From assembly GCA_024691125.1 (NCBI GenBank), contig JAILNV010000016.1, positions 62,001 through 126,000 on the forward strand: DNA of 64,000 nt, given 5' to 3'. Both the position numbers and the translations under genes were made by a program. The stretch comes from Lachnospiraceae bacterium. Lineage in GTDB: Bacteria; Bacillota; Clostridia; Lachnospirales; Lachnospiraceae. Positions 20,047 to 30,093 of this stretch are shown piece after piece. Position 1 is the stretch's first letter; each line of letters opens with the position of its first letter. The notes beneath the pieces were generated by a model. That model was given only the letters and a program-made list of their open reading frames with translations, had not been told where the DNA came from and ran no database searches.

Positions 20047-21198
20047 CTACGCGGTTTCTGCTTCTCTCCTGCTGTAGATTGCCGCCAGTATATCCGCCAC
20101 GGCACTGTAAAGCTCCGGTGGTATCTGTGCACCAAGCTCCACATTATAATAAAGCATCCTTGCAAGCGGTTTATTCTCCACTATATCTATTTCATATCTG
20201 GCAGCCTCTTCCTTTATCTTCGCAGCCAGGAAATCTTCTCCCTTGGCTATAACATATGGTGAAGGTGCCACCTCGGTATCGTACTTAAGAGCCACTGCGA
20301 AATGTGTGGGGTTTGTGATCACCACGTCAGCCTGCGGAATATCCTGCATCATTCTTCTCCGGCTTGCTTCCTGCATTCTCTGCCGCTGTTTTCCCTTAAT
20401 CTGCGGATCTCCTTCGGAGTTCTTCCACTCATCCTTGACCTCCTGCTTGGTCATCTTAAGATCCTCATTGAACTTATGCTTCTGATATACATAGTCTACG
20501 ATGCCTATCACAAGGTACACCGCACATATCTTAAGCGACATGTTTATAACTATATCTCCGAAGAGATTCAGGGCGCTTATCAGCTGCATATCGTAAAGCA
20601 GGAAGAGCTGGGATGCCTGGTCCTTAAGCGTTGAATAAGCCATATAGCCTATGATCACAAGCTTAATAAGTGATTTAAGAAGCTCCATCAGCTTATCCAC
20701 GGAAAACAGACGTTTAATCCCTTTCGTCGGGTCCAGCTTACTGAATTTCGGCTGCATCGGCTTGCTTGTCGGTTTCCATTTAACCTGCACGAGATCAACG
20801 ATAAATGCTACGGCAAATGCCACGGCAAGAAAAGGAAGCAGCATCAGCAGAATTTTTATGATGATCCGGTTCATCACTCCCGCAAACTGTTTTGGGATGA
20901 CCATGCCCTCAACAAGCTTCGACATTTCGGGAATCCTGTTATAGCTCTCCGCAAACACCTGAAGAAATGAGGTTCCGAGATTCCCCACATAGATTTTCAA
21001 TACAAGGAACATCGCGAAGAGGCTTATTGCGCCGTTTAGCTCCTTGCTTTTTGCAACCTGTCCTTCTTTTCTTGCGTCATCCTTCTTTTTATCGGTAGCA
21101 GGCTCGGTCTTTTCTCCACCGGGGCCTTCCTTTGCAAAGTACTGAAGGTTCAGGTCGAACATGTATTTGTCTGTACTGTATAATCCCACTTTATTCAA
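20047..21198 (-). CDS. flhB: Flagellar biosynthesis protein FlhB
   Basis: GEKTEPATDKKKDDARKEGQVAKSKEL; VVITNPTHFAVALKYD (NPTH cleavage motif). Confidence 0.97.
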   Translation of the reverse strand: MNKVGLYSTDKYMFDLNLQYFAKEGPGGEKTEPATDKKKDDARKEGQVAKSKELNGAISLFAMFLVLKIYVGNLGTSFLQVFAESYNRIPEMSKLVEGMVIPKQFAGVMNRIIIKILLMLLPFLAVAFAVAFIVDLVQVKWKPTSKPMQPKFSKLDPTKGIKRLFSVDKLMELLKSLIKLVIIGYMAYSTLKDQASQLFLLYDMQLISALNLFGDIVINMSLKICAVYLVIGIVDYVYQKHKFNEDLKMTKQEVKDEWKNSEGDPQIKGKQRQRMQEASRRRMMQDIPQADVVITNPTHFAVALKYDTEVAPSPYVIAKGEDFLAAKIKEEAARYEIDIVENKPLARMLYYNVELGAQIPPELYSAVADILAAIYSRREAETA

Positions 21199-21977
21199 GT
21201 CATGCTCCTTACCATAGCGGTCATCATAACCTTCATTTCATCGAATATGAAATCCGAAGCGCTTGGAAGCACCCCAATTGTAATCATCAGAGTCGCAAGA
21301 CCTATAAACAGCTTTATCTGTATACCGACCGAAAACATATTGATCTGCGGCGCACTTTTTACCAGAATACCGAGAACCGCATTTGTCAGCATAATGGTCG
21401 CTACAACCGGCAGGCATATCCTGAAGGCTATCATGACATAGTCGTCAAGATACTGCATAATGGTTGTCATTATCCTGTCGGAATCAAACCTCGCCATCCC
21501 TATCGGAATAAGATTAAATGTCTCTACAAGTGCCCTTATAAAATAATGGTGCAGATTGGTGACCATCATAATAAGCATTATCGAATACTGATAAAGAACT
21601 CCCGTAAAACCACTCTGCTCTCTTGTTGTCGGATCAAGCAGCGAAACCATGGATATACCTATCTCCATGTCGGCAAGACGTCCCGCAAGATTTATAACAG
21701 AATTACAGATATTGGCTCCGAAGCCTATCATAAGACCTGCTATCGCCTCTTTAAGCGCCAGCGCCGCATAACCGTATATCGTATTATACTGCGGTACTAC
21801 ATGCACCTCCATGGTCTGATATATAATAAATGCAAGAAAGAAGCTCCATCCGGCCTTTACCCGTCTCGGTATGTTCTGTATCGAAAAAAAAGGAGCAGTA
21901 ACAACAAAACAGGTAATCCTTATGAAAATAAGCAGGAAGAACTCAAGATCTTCATATGAAAAGGAATAATCGATCAT
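21195..21977 (-). CDS. fliR: Flagellar biosynthesis protein FliR
   Basis: Multi-TM; position between fliQ and flhB; start/stop overlap with flhB. Confidence 0.93.
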   Translation of the reverse strand: MIDYSFSYEDLEFFLLIFIRITCFVVTAPFFSIQNIPRRVKAGWSFFLAFIIYQTMEVHVVPQYNTIYGYAALALKEAIAGLMIGFGANICNSVINLAGRLADMEIGISMVSLLDPTTREQSGFTGVLYQYSIMLIMMVTNLHHYFIRALVETFNLIPIGMARFDSDRIMTTIMQYLDDYVMIAFRICLPVVATIMLTNAVLGILVKSAPQINMFSVGIQIKLFIGLATLMITIGVLPSASDFIFDEMKVMMTAMVRSMT

Positions 21978-22002
21978 GCACGAACCTCTGCTTCACATTA
22001 AT

Positions 22003-22272
22003 CTATCTTATGTAGATTGAAAAATCCGACCAAAGCTCAACCATAAATTCGGTCATGTTATTAAGCATCCAGTGCCCCAGTATCATCATCATCACGAAAA
22101 TGCCTATAAGCTTAGGCACGAAGGTCAGCGTCTGCTCCTGTATCGAAGTCACTGTCTGAAATATACTTATAGCCAGACCGATTACCAGCGAAACAAGCAG
22201 CATCGGCGCGGATGTAAGTATTATCGTGTATAAAGTCGTTCTGGTAATCTCCACTACATTATCAATCGTCAT
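22003..22272 (-). CDS. fliQ: Flagellar biosynthesis protein FliQ
   Basis: 89 aa, two TM: LVSLVIGLAISIFQTVTSIQEQTLTFVPK. Confidence 0.97.
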   Translation of the reverse strand: MTIDNVVEITRTTLYTIILTSAPMLLVSLVIGLAISIFQTVTSIQEQTLTFVPKLIGIFVMMMILGHWMLNNMTEFMVELWSDFSIYIR

Positions 22273-22353
22273 TTCTTATTATCCATACCCCTTCTCATGA
22301 CAGCCGTCAGTCTTCTGCCTTATGTTTCCGACAGAATCCATTCAGACAATGCT

Positions 22354-23232
22354 TTAATAGAATGTCTTTACAAGATTTCCGATCACCAGGTTCCATCCGT
22401 CGGCAAGTACAAACAGCAGTATCTTAAACGGCATGGAAATTGTTGTGGGCGGGAGCATCATCATACCCATGGACATAAGCGTCGACGCCACAACCATGTC
22501 AATTACAATAAACGGAATATAGATCAAAAAGCCTATGATAAATGCCGTCCTTAATTCACTAATAATGAATGCCGGCACAAGACATCTCGTGGGAATGTCA
22601 TCTATATCCTCTACAGACCCGATATTTGCTATATCAAGGAACAGCCTCACATCCTTTGTCTGCGTCTGGCCGTACATGAACTGTCTCAGGGGCTGCACTG
22701 CCGTATCAAGGAATTCGGTCTGTGTCAGTTCTCCGGCTTCAAACGGTTTGACTGCTTCATTGTTTATCTGTGTTATAACAGGGTTCATAATAAAAAAAGT
22801 CAGAAACAGTGATAACCCTATCAGCACCTGATTGGGAGGAGCTGACTGGGTACCTAATGCTGATCTGACAAAGTGCATTACAATCAGTATCCGTGTGAAG
22901 CTTGTCATCATGATGACGATCGTCGGAGCCAATGCTATCAGAGTCAGCGTGATGAGGATCCTTAACGTTCCCGACAGATTACCTTCCCCATCCTGATAGG
23001 TTACGGTCAGATTGTTGGCAACATTAAGCTCTCTTAAGTCTCCGGCATTCTCAGCCGAACCGGGCTCACTTATAACGGTTCTGTTATCCGTGCCCGAATC
23101 ATCCGTTATACCGATTTGATTTATATTTGCCGCAAATACCGTTTCCGGTATGAGCATGATAATAAATACACACAGAAGCAGGCAAACCATAACAATTACA
23201 CGCCTGCTTCCATGATATAAACCATTGTTCAT
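22354..23232 (-). CDS. fliP: Flagellar biosynthesis protein FliP
   Basis: MMTSFTRILIVMHFVRSALGTQSAPPNQVLIGLSLFLTFFIM. Confidence 0.97.
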   Translation of the reverse strand: MNNGLYHGSRRVIVMVCLLLCVFIIMLIPETVFAANINQIGITDDSGTDNRTVISEPGSAENAGDLRELNVANNLTVTYQDGEGNLSGTLRILITLTLIALAPTIVIMMTSFTRILIVMHFVRSALGTQSAPPNQVLIGLSLFLTFFIMNPVITQINNEAVKPFEAGELTQTEFLDTAVQPLRQFMYGQTQTKDVRLFLDIANIGSVEDIDDIPTRCLVPAFIISELRTAFIIGFLIYIPFIVIDMVVASTLMSMGMMMLPPTTISMPFKILLFVLADGWNLVIGNLVKTFY

Positions 23233-23609
23233 TGATTATCGCCCCGTTTAGTCATCTTGTCCCTGGCAGTCTCAAGCATCTTCTTAAAACGATCATTTGC
23301 CGCAGGCGTATCTGCATTAAGATCCAAATCCTCCTCTGACAGCTCGGCAATGCTGCTTACCTCATCCTTGCCTATGGACAGAAGGAAATACTTCCTGCCC
23401 ACTCTCACTATCTGCAGAAACTTGTTTCCGGTAAGCCTGTATGTCTCTATTGCTTCAATGTTTTTACCAAATCCCTGCAGCTTCTGATAATTTCCAACAA
23501 ATTTAGTTGTAAAGTAAGTAAGTGCGAGCACCACAATAAAAAGTACAAGGACAGTAAGGAACTGTGCCGCACTCTCCACCCCGCCGGATATCAGAACAGC
23601 TAAGAGCAT
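23229..23609 (-). CDS. fliO: Flagellar biosynthetic protein FliO/FliZ
   Basis: N-terminal TM + short cytoplasmic domain; position between cheY and fliP. Confidence 0.85.
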   Translation of the reverse strand: MLLAVLISGGVESAAQFLTVLVLFIVVLALTYFTTKFVGNYQKLQGFGKNIEAIETYRLTGNKFLQIVRVGRKYFLLSIGKDEVSSIAELSEEDLDLNADTPAANDRFKKMLETARDKMTKRGDNQ

Positions 23610-23972
23610 TTAACCTACGACCTTCTTAACAGCCTCAATAACACGATCTGCCTGGAACGGCTTAACAATGAAATCCTTGGCGCCGGCCTGGATAGATTCG
23701 ATAACCATTGCCTGCTGACCCATTGCAGAGCACATGATAACGAGAGCACTGGGATCGTTCTCTTTTATCTTCTTAAGTGCCTGTATTCCGTCCATCTCCG
23801 GCATGGTGATATCCATAAGCACGAGATCGGGCTTGAGCTCGTTATACTTTTCAACAGCACGTGCTCCGTTCTCAGCCTCACCGACAACATTGTACCCGTT
23901 CTTTGTAAGAATGTCCTTTATCATCATTCTCATGAACGCCGCGTCATCACTGATTAAAATATTCTTTGCCAT
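23610..23972 (-). CDS. cheY: Chemotaxis response regulator CheY
   Basis: ILISDDAAFMRMMIKDIL...LVLMDITMPEMDGIQALK...VKPFQ. Confidence 0.97.
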   Translation of the reverse strand: MAKNILISDDAAFMRMMIKDILTKNGYNVVGEAENGARAVEKYNELKPDLVLMDITMPEMDGIQALKKIKENDPSALVIMCSAMGQQAMVIESIQAGAKDFIVKPFQADRVIEAVKKVVG

Positions 23973-23990
23973 TTTCTTTTCTCCTAACCT

Positions 23991-25307
23991 TTAGTTTATT
24001 ATTTCAGTTACTCTGACACCAAAGTTTTCTTCGATAACTACAACCTCACCCTTGGCTACCAGTTTACCGTTTACAAGAACATCAACAGGTTCACCGGCAA
24101 TCTTGTCAAGTTCTATTATCGTACCGGGCGCAAAATCCAGAATATCGCTTATGGACTTCTGAGTCCGGCCGAGCTCTACAGTCACTTCAAGAGGAACATC
24201 CTTTATAAGCTCAATGTTCTCCTGACTCTGCATAGCATTTATGTCCGCCGAAAACGGTTGGAATGATGCGGGCTGGATATTTATGTTCGGCATGCCCATC
24301 TGAGGCTGCATTCCCATTCCCATGCCCATTCCGGGTGACATTCCCATTCCCGGCATTCCGCCCATTCCCATGCCTTGTGGCATTCCCATTCCCGGCATTC
24401 CGCCCATTCCCATTCCGGGCTGAGCACCCATGCCCATGGACATATCCGGCATTCCCATTCCCATGCCCTGCGGCATTCCCATATCCATTGAAGGTGCGGA
24501 CATCGCAGGAGATGGTGCCGGCATCGGCGATGACGCCGGTGGTGGCGGTGGTGGAGGCGGAGCCGGTTCCGGTTCCTGACTCTCCATAAAGTAGCTGTAA
24601 AGATCCTTTGCAAAGTCGATCGGATACAGCTGCATTATCTTACTGTCTATCAGATCACCGATCTGCATCCTGAAGGTGATCTTAACAAATGTGTCCTGAA
24701 GGAAGGCCGAAACATCATCTGTGGGATCCACGGATCCGAGTTCAACAAGGCTCGCCTCCGGAGGACTTATATCTATCATCTTTCCAAGCATTGACGACAA
24801 TGATGTTGCCGCCGAACCCATCATCTGGTTCATCGCCTCGGAGATAGCGCTTAGATGAAGCTCTCCCAACTCACCATCTGTGTTGGAACCGTCACCTCCC
24901 ATCATAAGGTCGGTGATTATCTTAACGTCATCCTCCTTCAATACCAGTATGTTGGTACCTTCCAGTCCCACGGTATATTTGATCTTAATAAATACGCAGG
25001 GACGTTCGTAATCATCTATGATCTGGTTCCATGTCGCCAGAGTTACAACCGGTGTAGTTATATTAACCTTTCGGTTAACCAGTGAATACAGCGTTGTTGC
25101 CGAGGTGCCCATACTTATATTCGCAACCTCACCCACCGCATCCTTCTCCGCATCTGTAAGCAGGCTCTCATCAGGCGTAGCAGCTGACATGCTCGCATCG
25201 GGTTCAGGCTCCGGTGCAGGTGCGGAATCTCCGCCGCCTGTATCTGCGCCATCCATCATGCCACTCAGCAGGGCGTTTATCTCATCCTGCGACAGCATTC
25301 CATCCAT
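23991..25307 (-). CDS. fliY: Flagellar motor switch phosphatase FliY/FliN with Met/Gly/Pro-rich linker
   Basis: Two CheC-type sites (DAVGEVAN, SAISEAMN); C-terminal SpoA domain; repetitive GMGMP linker. Confidence 0.95.
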   Translation of the reverse strand: MDGMLSQDEINALLSGMMDGADTGGGDSAPAPEPEPDASMSAATPDESLLTDAEKDAVGEVANISMGTSATTLYSLVNRKVNITTPVVTLATWNQIIDDYERPCVFIKIKYTVGLEGTNILVLKEDDVKIITDLMMGGDGSNTDGELGELHLSAISEAMNQMMGSAATSLSSMLGKMIDISPPEASLVELGSVDPTDDVSAFLQDTFVKITFRMQIGDLIDSKIMQLYPIDFAKDLYSYFMESQEPEPAPPPPPPPPASSPMPAPSPAMSAPSMDMGMPQGMGMGMPDMSMGMGAQPGMGMGGMPGMGMPQGMGMGGMPGMGMSPGMGMGMGMQPQMGMPNINIQPASFQPFSADINAMQSQENIELIKDVPLEVTVELGRTQKSISDILDFAPGTIIELDKIAGEPVDVLVNGKLVAKGEVVVIEENFGVRVTEIIN

Positions 25308-25311
25308 TCTG

Positions 25312-26301
25312 CTACTCCTCCTCTCTCATTACTTGAGTTACCCGCACTGCATAAGCATCTTTGGCGGTTCCGGGCAAAGCCCTGAATTTTTTCAGGTTTC
25401 CAACATATATATCCATCTCGTTGTCTACCTTGGCCCCCAGTTTAATTATATCACCACATTGCAAATTCACAAAGTCGCTTACCGTAATGCTGCTTTTCCC
25501 CAACACAGCCTTTATCGGCATGCTGACCTTTCTGATTATAGCTTCTATGTATTCCTGATAATCCTCATCATCAGTTTCCTGCATGGATGCGAACCAATAT
25601 TTGGTATTCAGCTTATCCATGACAGACTCTAAAGTAAAATACGGGAGACATATATTCATAAGTCCTTCTATGTCCCCGATCTTTATGTTCAGGGTTACGA
25701 TTGCGATCATCTCACTCGGAGCGATTATCTGTGCGAACTGGGGGTTTGTTTCCACCCTCTCCAGTACCGGAGAGATCTCCATAACATTCTTCCAGGGCTC
25801 GCGCAGCAAGGATACACATACCGCCATCATCTTGTCTACTATGGTTCTTTCGATTTCCGAAAAATCCCTTGTTTTCTCGAGCGGATTCCCCGGGCCACCG
25901 AGCATTCTGTCGACCATCGCAAATCCAAGATTGGACTGAAGCTCCACCATTATGCTTCCGTTAAGAGGCGCAAAGCTTACGATACCAAGCAATACCGGAT
26001 TAGCCAACGCCGTGGAGAACTCGGAGAAGGTACATGCCTCGGAATTCACAACGGTTACCTGAATATTCTTTCTTAAATAAACCGGCAGATTGGTGCTTAA
26101 AAGTCTTCCATAGTGTTCGAAGATTATCTCCAGTGTTCTCAGGTGTTCCTTGGAGAACTTTGCCGGACGCCTGAAATCGTAATTCTTGGTGGTTCGCTCA
26201 TCAGCGGCACTGATATCATCGGCATCCAGTTCACCCGAGCTTAACGCTTGAAGCAGACTGTCTATCTCATTTTGTGATAGTACCTCACCCATTAAGCTCA
26301 C
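25312..26301 (-). CDS. fliM: Flagellar motor switch protein FliM
   Basis: VLSQNEIDSLLQALSSGE...YDFRRPAKFSKEHLRTLEIIFEHYGRLLST. Confidence 0.97.
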   Translation of the reverse strand: MSLMGEVLSQNEIDSLLQALSSGELDADDISAADERTTKNYDFRRPAKFSKEHLRTLEIIFEHYGRLLSTNLPVYLRKNIQVTVVNSEACTFSEFSTALANPVLLGIVSFAPLNGSIMVELQSNLGFAMVDRMLGGPGNPLEKTRDFSEIERTIVDKMMAVCVSLLREPWKNVMEISPVLERVETNPQFAQIIAPSEMIAIVTLNIKIGDIEGLMNICLPYFTLESVMDKLNTKYWFASMQETDDEDYQEYIEAIIRKVSMPIKAVLGKSSITVSDFVNLQCGDIIKLGAKVDNEMDIYVGNLKKFRALPGTAKDAYAVRVTQVMREEE

Positions 26302-26327
26302 CTCACTCTTTTATGGTAGATCAGGCC

Positions 26328-26849
26328 TTACTGGAACTTGATATCCCTGTAATAGACCTCATAAATAAACGTCGAATCAAACATTGTCTGCAGCTGTGTA
26401 AGTATCTCATCCGCTATGGCCTTCTGATTTGCCGAAGCCTCCTCCTTGGTATACTTACCGAACGTATCATTTATAACGCTCTTTATCTTACTCTCGTTGG
26501 CTGCAACAAGAGGCTGCAGTTCCGCATATCTCTCATCTGTTTTATCCAGCGACATTGAGATCGATACGATCGCGTAATGCTCGGCTCCGTCCTCACCCTT
26601 CTTAAGGGTAATGACCATTTCATCGGCTATATTATAAGTATCGGTATCTAATATCGATACTTCCTTTGCCACATCCGTAGCCGTAGGCGCCTTGACCTCC
26701 ATGTTCAGAATAGAAGCTATCTGATCCACCAGGGCCACTGTCTTTTTATTGGCGCTTATCGTGGAAAACATCATCACACCGGTAAGAGCTATATTAACGA
26801 CAAGCAGAGCAAGTATTATAACCGACAACAGATTCTTCTTCATAATCAA
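26328..26849 (-). CDS. fliL: Flagellar basal body-associated protein FliL
   Basis: Single TM; C-terminal motif EILTQLQTMFDSTFIYEVYYRDIKFQ; position. Confidence 0.88.
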   Translation of the reverse strand: MIMKKNLLSVIILALLVVNIALTGVMMFSTISANKKTVALVDQIASILNMEVKAPTATDVAKEVSILDTDTYNIADEMVITLKKGEDGAEHYAIVSISMSLDKTDERYAELQPLVAANESKIKSVINDTFGKYTKEEASANQKAIADEILTQLQTMFDSTFIYEVYYRDIKFQ

Positions 26850-26862
26850 AATACTCCATTTT

Positions 26863-27660
26863 CTAATATGTACTCAGCGTATGATATATCTTAATCTCAA
26901 CCCGTCTGTTCTTTGCCCGTCCCACCTCGGTGGAATTATCTGCTATCGGGACATATTCACCGCGTCCGGAATGCTTTACCATAGCGGGATCAAGATCCGC
27001 AGTCTCTATAAGATATTTAAACACGGACAGTGCTCTTGCGCTTGACAGTTCATTATTATCAGCAAATCTGCTGGTATGTATCGGGACATTATCCGTATGT
27101 CCCTCTATCTCTATTATGCTTTTTCCGTATTTTTTTAATATGACTCCGATCTTATCGAGGATCGGCAGCGAATCCGTCTTTATATCCGCACTTCCCGAAT
27201 CAAACAGAAGCGCTCCGTTGAGCGTCAGGGAAACATATTGGGATGTAAAATCAACATCCACCATCCCCTCCATATTCTGTTCCTTCAAAGCTTCTTCTAT
27301 AAGTTCACTGAGGTTCTCGGATTCCTTAAGCTGTTCCTCCTTGACCTCTTCCATCTTGTCCTTCTCTTCAGTGGTCTGATCGGCCGACTTACCCATTGTT
27401 GTCATGTATTCATCCAGTTCGTTCAGCTGACTCACCCCGTTGGAGATAAGGAGTCCGTCACCAATCGCCTGCGCTCCTCCCGAAAACACGCTGAAGCTCT
27501 GGGTAAATGAAGCTGCTATAAGCTCGAACTTCTGCTTGTCGATATCAGACATCGCAAAAAGCATAACAAAAAAACACAGAAGCAGATTCATCAGATCGGC
27601 AAAGGTTGATTGCCACGCCGGCGCGCCTTTCGGTGGCTCTTCGGCTTTACGCTTGGCCAT
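26863..27660 (-). CDS. motB: Flagellar motor protein MotB
   Basis: PAWQSTFADLMNLLLCFFVMLFAMS; OmpA motif IEIEGHTDNVPI...RVEIKI. Confidence 0.97.
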   Translation of the reverse strand: MAKRKAEEPPKGAPAWQSTFADLMNLLLCFFVMLFAMSDIDKQKFELIAASFTQSFSVFSGGAQAIGDGLLISNGVSQLNELDEYMTTMGKSADQTTEEKDKMEEVKEEQLKESENLSELIEEALKEQNMEGMVDVDFTSQYVSLTLNGALLFDSGSADIKTDSLPILDKIGVILKKYGKSIIEIEGHTDNVPIHTSRFADNNELSSARALSVFKYLIETADLDPAMVKHSGRGEYVPIADNSTEVGRAKNRRVEIKIYHTLSTY

Positions 27661-28466
27661 TACTCTTCGCCTCCTTCACCGCCTGAACCAAGATTACCCC
27701 TTGCATCCGGAGACAGGAATGATTTAAGCTTTTCCTCTATGACACGCGGATTCTCACCCGCCTGTATTGATAGAAGCCCTTCCACCATGATCTCCTTCAC
27801 ATGCATCTCCCCATCATTTATCGCCTTAAGCTTATTGGCTACAGGTGTACACAGCCAGTTCGCCAAAACCGATCCGTAGAACGTAGTAAGCAGGGCCACG
27901 GCCATGTTGGGACCCAGCGTACTTACATCATCCATATGATAAAGCATCATAACCAGTCCTATCAGGGTTCCGATCATTCCCCAGGCAGGACCCATGCCTC
28001 CCAGATTATCCCAGAATCCGATATTACCTCTGTGACGCCCGTCTATACTTACAAGCTCCGTTTCCATAATACCCCTTACAAGCTCGGGGTCTGTACCATC
28101 AACGATGAGCATTATACCCTTCTGCATAAAGGCATCATCAAGTTCTCCCGCTGCCTCTTCCAACGAAAGTAATCCTTCCTTACGTGCTACGTTGGAAAGA
28201 TCTATTATTTTCTGTATAACGGCTCCGGAATCAAGCGCCGGAACCTTAAATGCGATCTTGATGCTCTTAAGCCCTGACATGAAATCGGAGATACTGTACC
28301 CCGAAAACATGGTGGCTATAGCCCCTCCGAATGTGATCATCGCACTCGGCGCATCCAAAAAGTAGACTATGCCCGCAAAACCGTCAGCTCCGAGTCCGAT
28401 CGATATGATCATAAATACAAAACCGGCAACCAGACCGATTATAGTAGCAATATCCAATACTCCCAC
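27660..28466 (-). CDS. motA: Flagellar motor protein MotA
   Basis: LDAPSAMITFGGAIATMF; MGPAWGMIGTLIGLVMML; GSVLANWLCTPVANKL. Confidence 0.97.
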   Translation of the reverse strand: MGVLDIATIIGLVAGFVFMIISIGLGADGFAGIVYFLDAPSAMITFGGAIATMFSGYSISDFMSGLKSIKIAFKVPALDSGAVIQKIIDLSNVARKEGLLSLEEAAGELDDAFMQKGIMLIVDGTDPELVRGIMETELVSIDGRHRGNIGFWDNLGGMGPAWGMIGTLIGLVMMLYHMDDVSTLGPNMAVALLTTFYGSVLANWLCTPVANKLKAINDGEMHVKEIMVEGLLSIQAGENPRVIEEKLKSFLSPDARGNLGSGGEGGEE

Positions 28467-28562
28467 CTGCCTATTAAGTATAATAATCCCTTGTACAAGA
28501 TTTTACTAAATTTTTTCTTATTTGTCTATGCAAATTGTAAAAATTGTGACAATTCAAATGAC

Positions 28563-28593
28563 AGCGGCAGGGGCGAAGCCCCTGCCGCCGCTG
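28563..28593. terminator. Strong stem-loop in the flgE-motA intergenic region (processing/attenuation hairpin; no clear T-tract)
   Basis: CAGCGGCAGGGGC-GAA-GCCCCTGCCGCCGCTG: 9-bp perfect GC stem (GGCAGGGGC/GCCCCTGCC) extended by CAGC/GCTG. Confidence 0.6.
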
Positions 28594-28605
28594 TGAACTC
28601 ACCTA

Positions 28606-30018
28606 TTATCTCTTAAGGTTTGTAAGCTCTTCAAGCATTGTATCCGAAACGGTTATGATACGGCTGTTTGCCTGGAATCCTCTCTGCGTTGTTATCATTT
28701 CCGTGAATTCCGCGGAAAGATCTACGTTGGACATTTCCAGAACACCGGTCTTGAACGAACCGGCTCCGTCAGCAGTGATATCCTTTCCTATTCCGTCGAA
28801 CTGGCCTGAGTTCATCGTTGTCTGGTAAAGGTTCTCTCCTACCTTTTCAAGACCTGAAGGATTGGAGAAAGAAGCCGATGCTATCTGACCGAGCAGCTTT
28901 GTCGTACCGTTATCGTATGTCGCATAAATCTTACCGTCTGCCTGTACTGCCACACCGGACATATCGCCCACCTTACGTCCTGCGTAATTGCCGTCATAGT
29001 TACCCGAAGTACCGTATATCGTAGAAGTTCCGTTATTGTCATACATGGTAGATGTATCAAGCGCTATGTTGACGTCCTTCGTCATACTGTCAAGATTAAC
29101 CGAAAGTGCAGGCTTTGCCTCCGAATCATATGCATACTCATTGGATTTCGGCGGGGTATCACCTGTCGAATAGCCCTTATAAACACCTGTTTCGGTATCA
29201 TATGTAAGGTAAATGTTCTCTCCGCCGGCAATTGCGCCGTAATCTGCTATACTCTCGCCTTCCGGAACGATCGATTTGTTTGTTGTGGAAGATATTATAT
29301 CCGTAAGCTGGAGCCTGTAGACACCGTCTTCATACGTGGTCTTCGTATCTCCTGAACCCTGGTAATTGTATAATGAGAACTTAGCAACATATGAATAACC
29401 CTGCTCATCATAGAACGAGATATTCATGATCTGTCCCGTTGATGAGGTAAGAGCCGTTGAGTTCTTGTCAATGATACCCGTTATATACGCTTCCGTTGTC
29501 TGCTCGGGTGCAGATGTCAGGTTCTCGGGTGACATTACCTTAAGCCTTGAAACGGTATCAACCTTTATCGTACCCGGATTTCCGGGATCCTCCTGCCATC
29601 CCATAACATTGAAGCCGTTACTGGTCATTGCCAGATTACCGTTGCCGTCAACATAGAATGAACCTGCTCTTGTAAAGAAATTCTGGGAACCGTCGCTGAC
29701 AATAAAGAAATTGTTTCCCGTTATCTGTATATCGAAAGGATTTCCCGTCGACTGTGATGCACCTGAGGTGGTGATGCTTGTGTTTATCGCGCCTGTGCTT
29801 ACGCCCAGACCGACCTGCTTGGCATTGATACCGGCACGGCCTGTTTTCTCATTCGCACCCGAAGCACTCGTTGAAGTCTGGTACATAAGCTCCTGAAAAG
29901 TCACATTGCTCGACTTATACGCAACTGTATTAACGTTGGCAATATTGTTACCTATTACATCCATCTTGTTCTGGTGTGTCCTAAGACCTGCAACACCGGA
30001 AAAAAGTGATCTCATCAT
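28606..30018 (-). CDS. flgE: Flagellar hook protein FlgE
   Basis: MMRSLFSGVAGLRTHQNKMDVIGNNIANVNTVAYKSS; C-terminal NVDLSAEFTEMITTQRGFQANSRIITVSDTMLEELTNLKR. Confidence 0.97.
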   Translation of the reverse strand: MMRSLFSGVAGLRTHQNKMDVIGNNIANVNTVAYKSSNVTFQELMYQTSTSASGANEKTGRAGINAKQVGLGVSTGAINTSITTSGASQSTGNPFDIQITGNNFFIVSDGSQNFFTRAGSFYVDGNGNLAMTSNGFNVMGWQEDPGNPGTIKVDTVSRLKVMSPENLTSAPEQTTEAYITGIIDKNSTALTSSTGQIMNISFYDEQGYSYVAKFSLYNYQGSGDTKTTYEDGVYRLQLTDIISSTTNKSIVPEGESIADYGAIAGGENIYLTYDTETGVYKGYSTGDTPPKSNEYAYDSEAKPALSVNLDSMTKDVNIALDTSTMYDNNGTSTIYGTSGNYDGNYAGRKVGDMSGVAVQADGKIYATYDNGTTKLLGQIASASFSNPSGLEKVGENLYQTTMNSGQFDGIGKDITADGAGSFKTGVLEMSNVDLSAEFTEMITTQRGFQANSRIITVSDTMLEELTNLKR

Positions 30019-30093
30019 AATTAATGACCTCCTTTACTGTTGATTATCCCGTCTGTCATTCGGGGATAATATAAGCCTCCCTAAGGTCCGGCT

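Noticed and set aside
24281-24613. 110-aa Trp/Glu-rich minus ORF inside fliY
   Set aside because: Frame-shifted reading of the fliY Met/Gly repeat.
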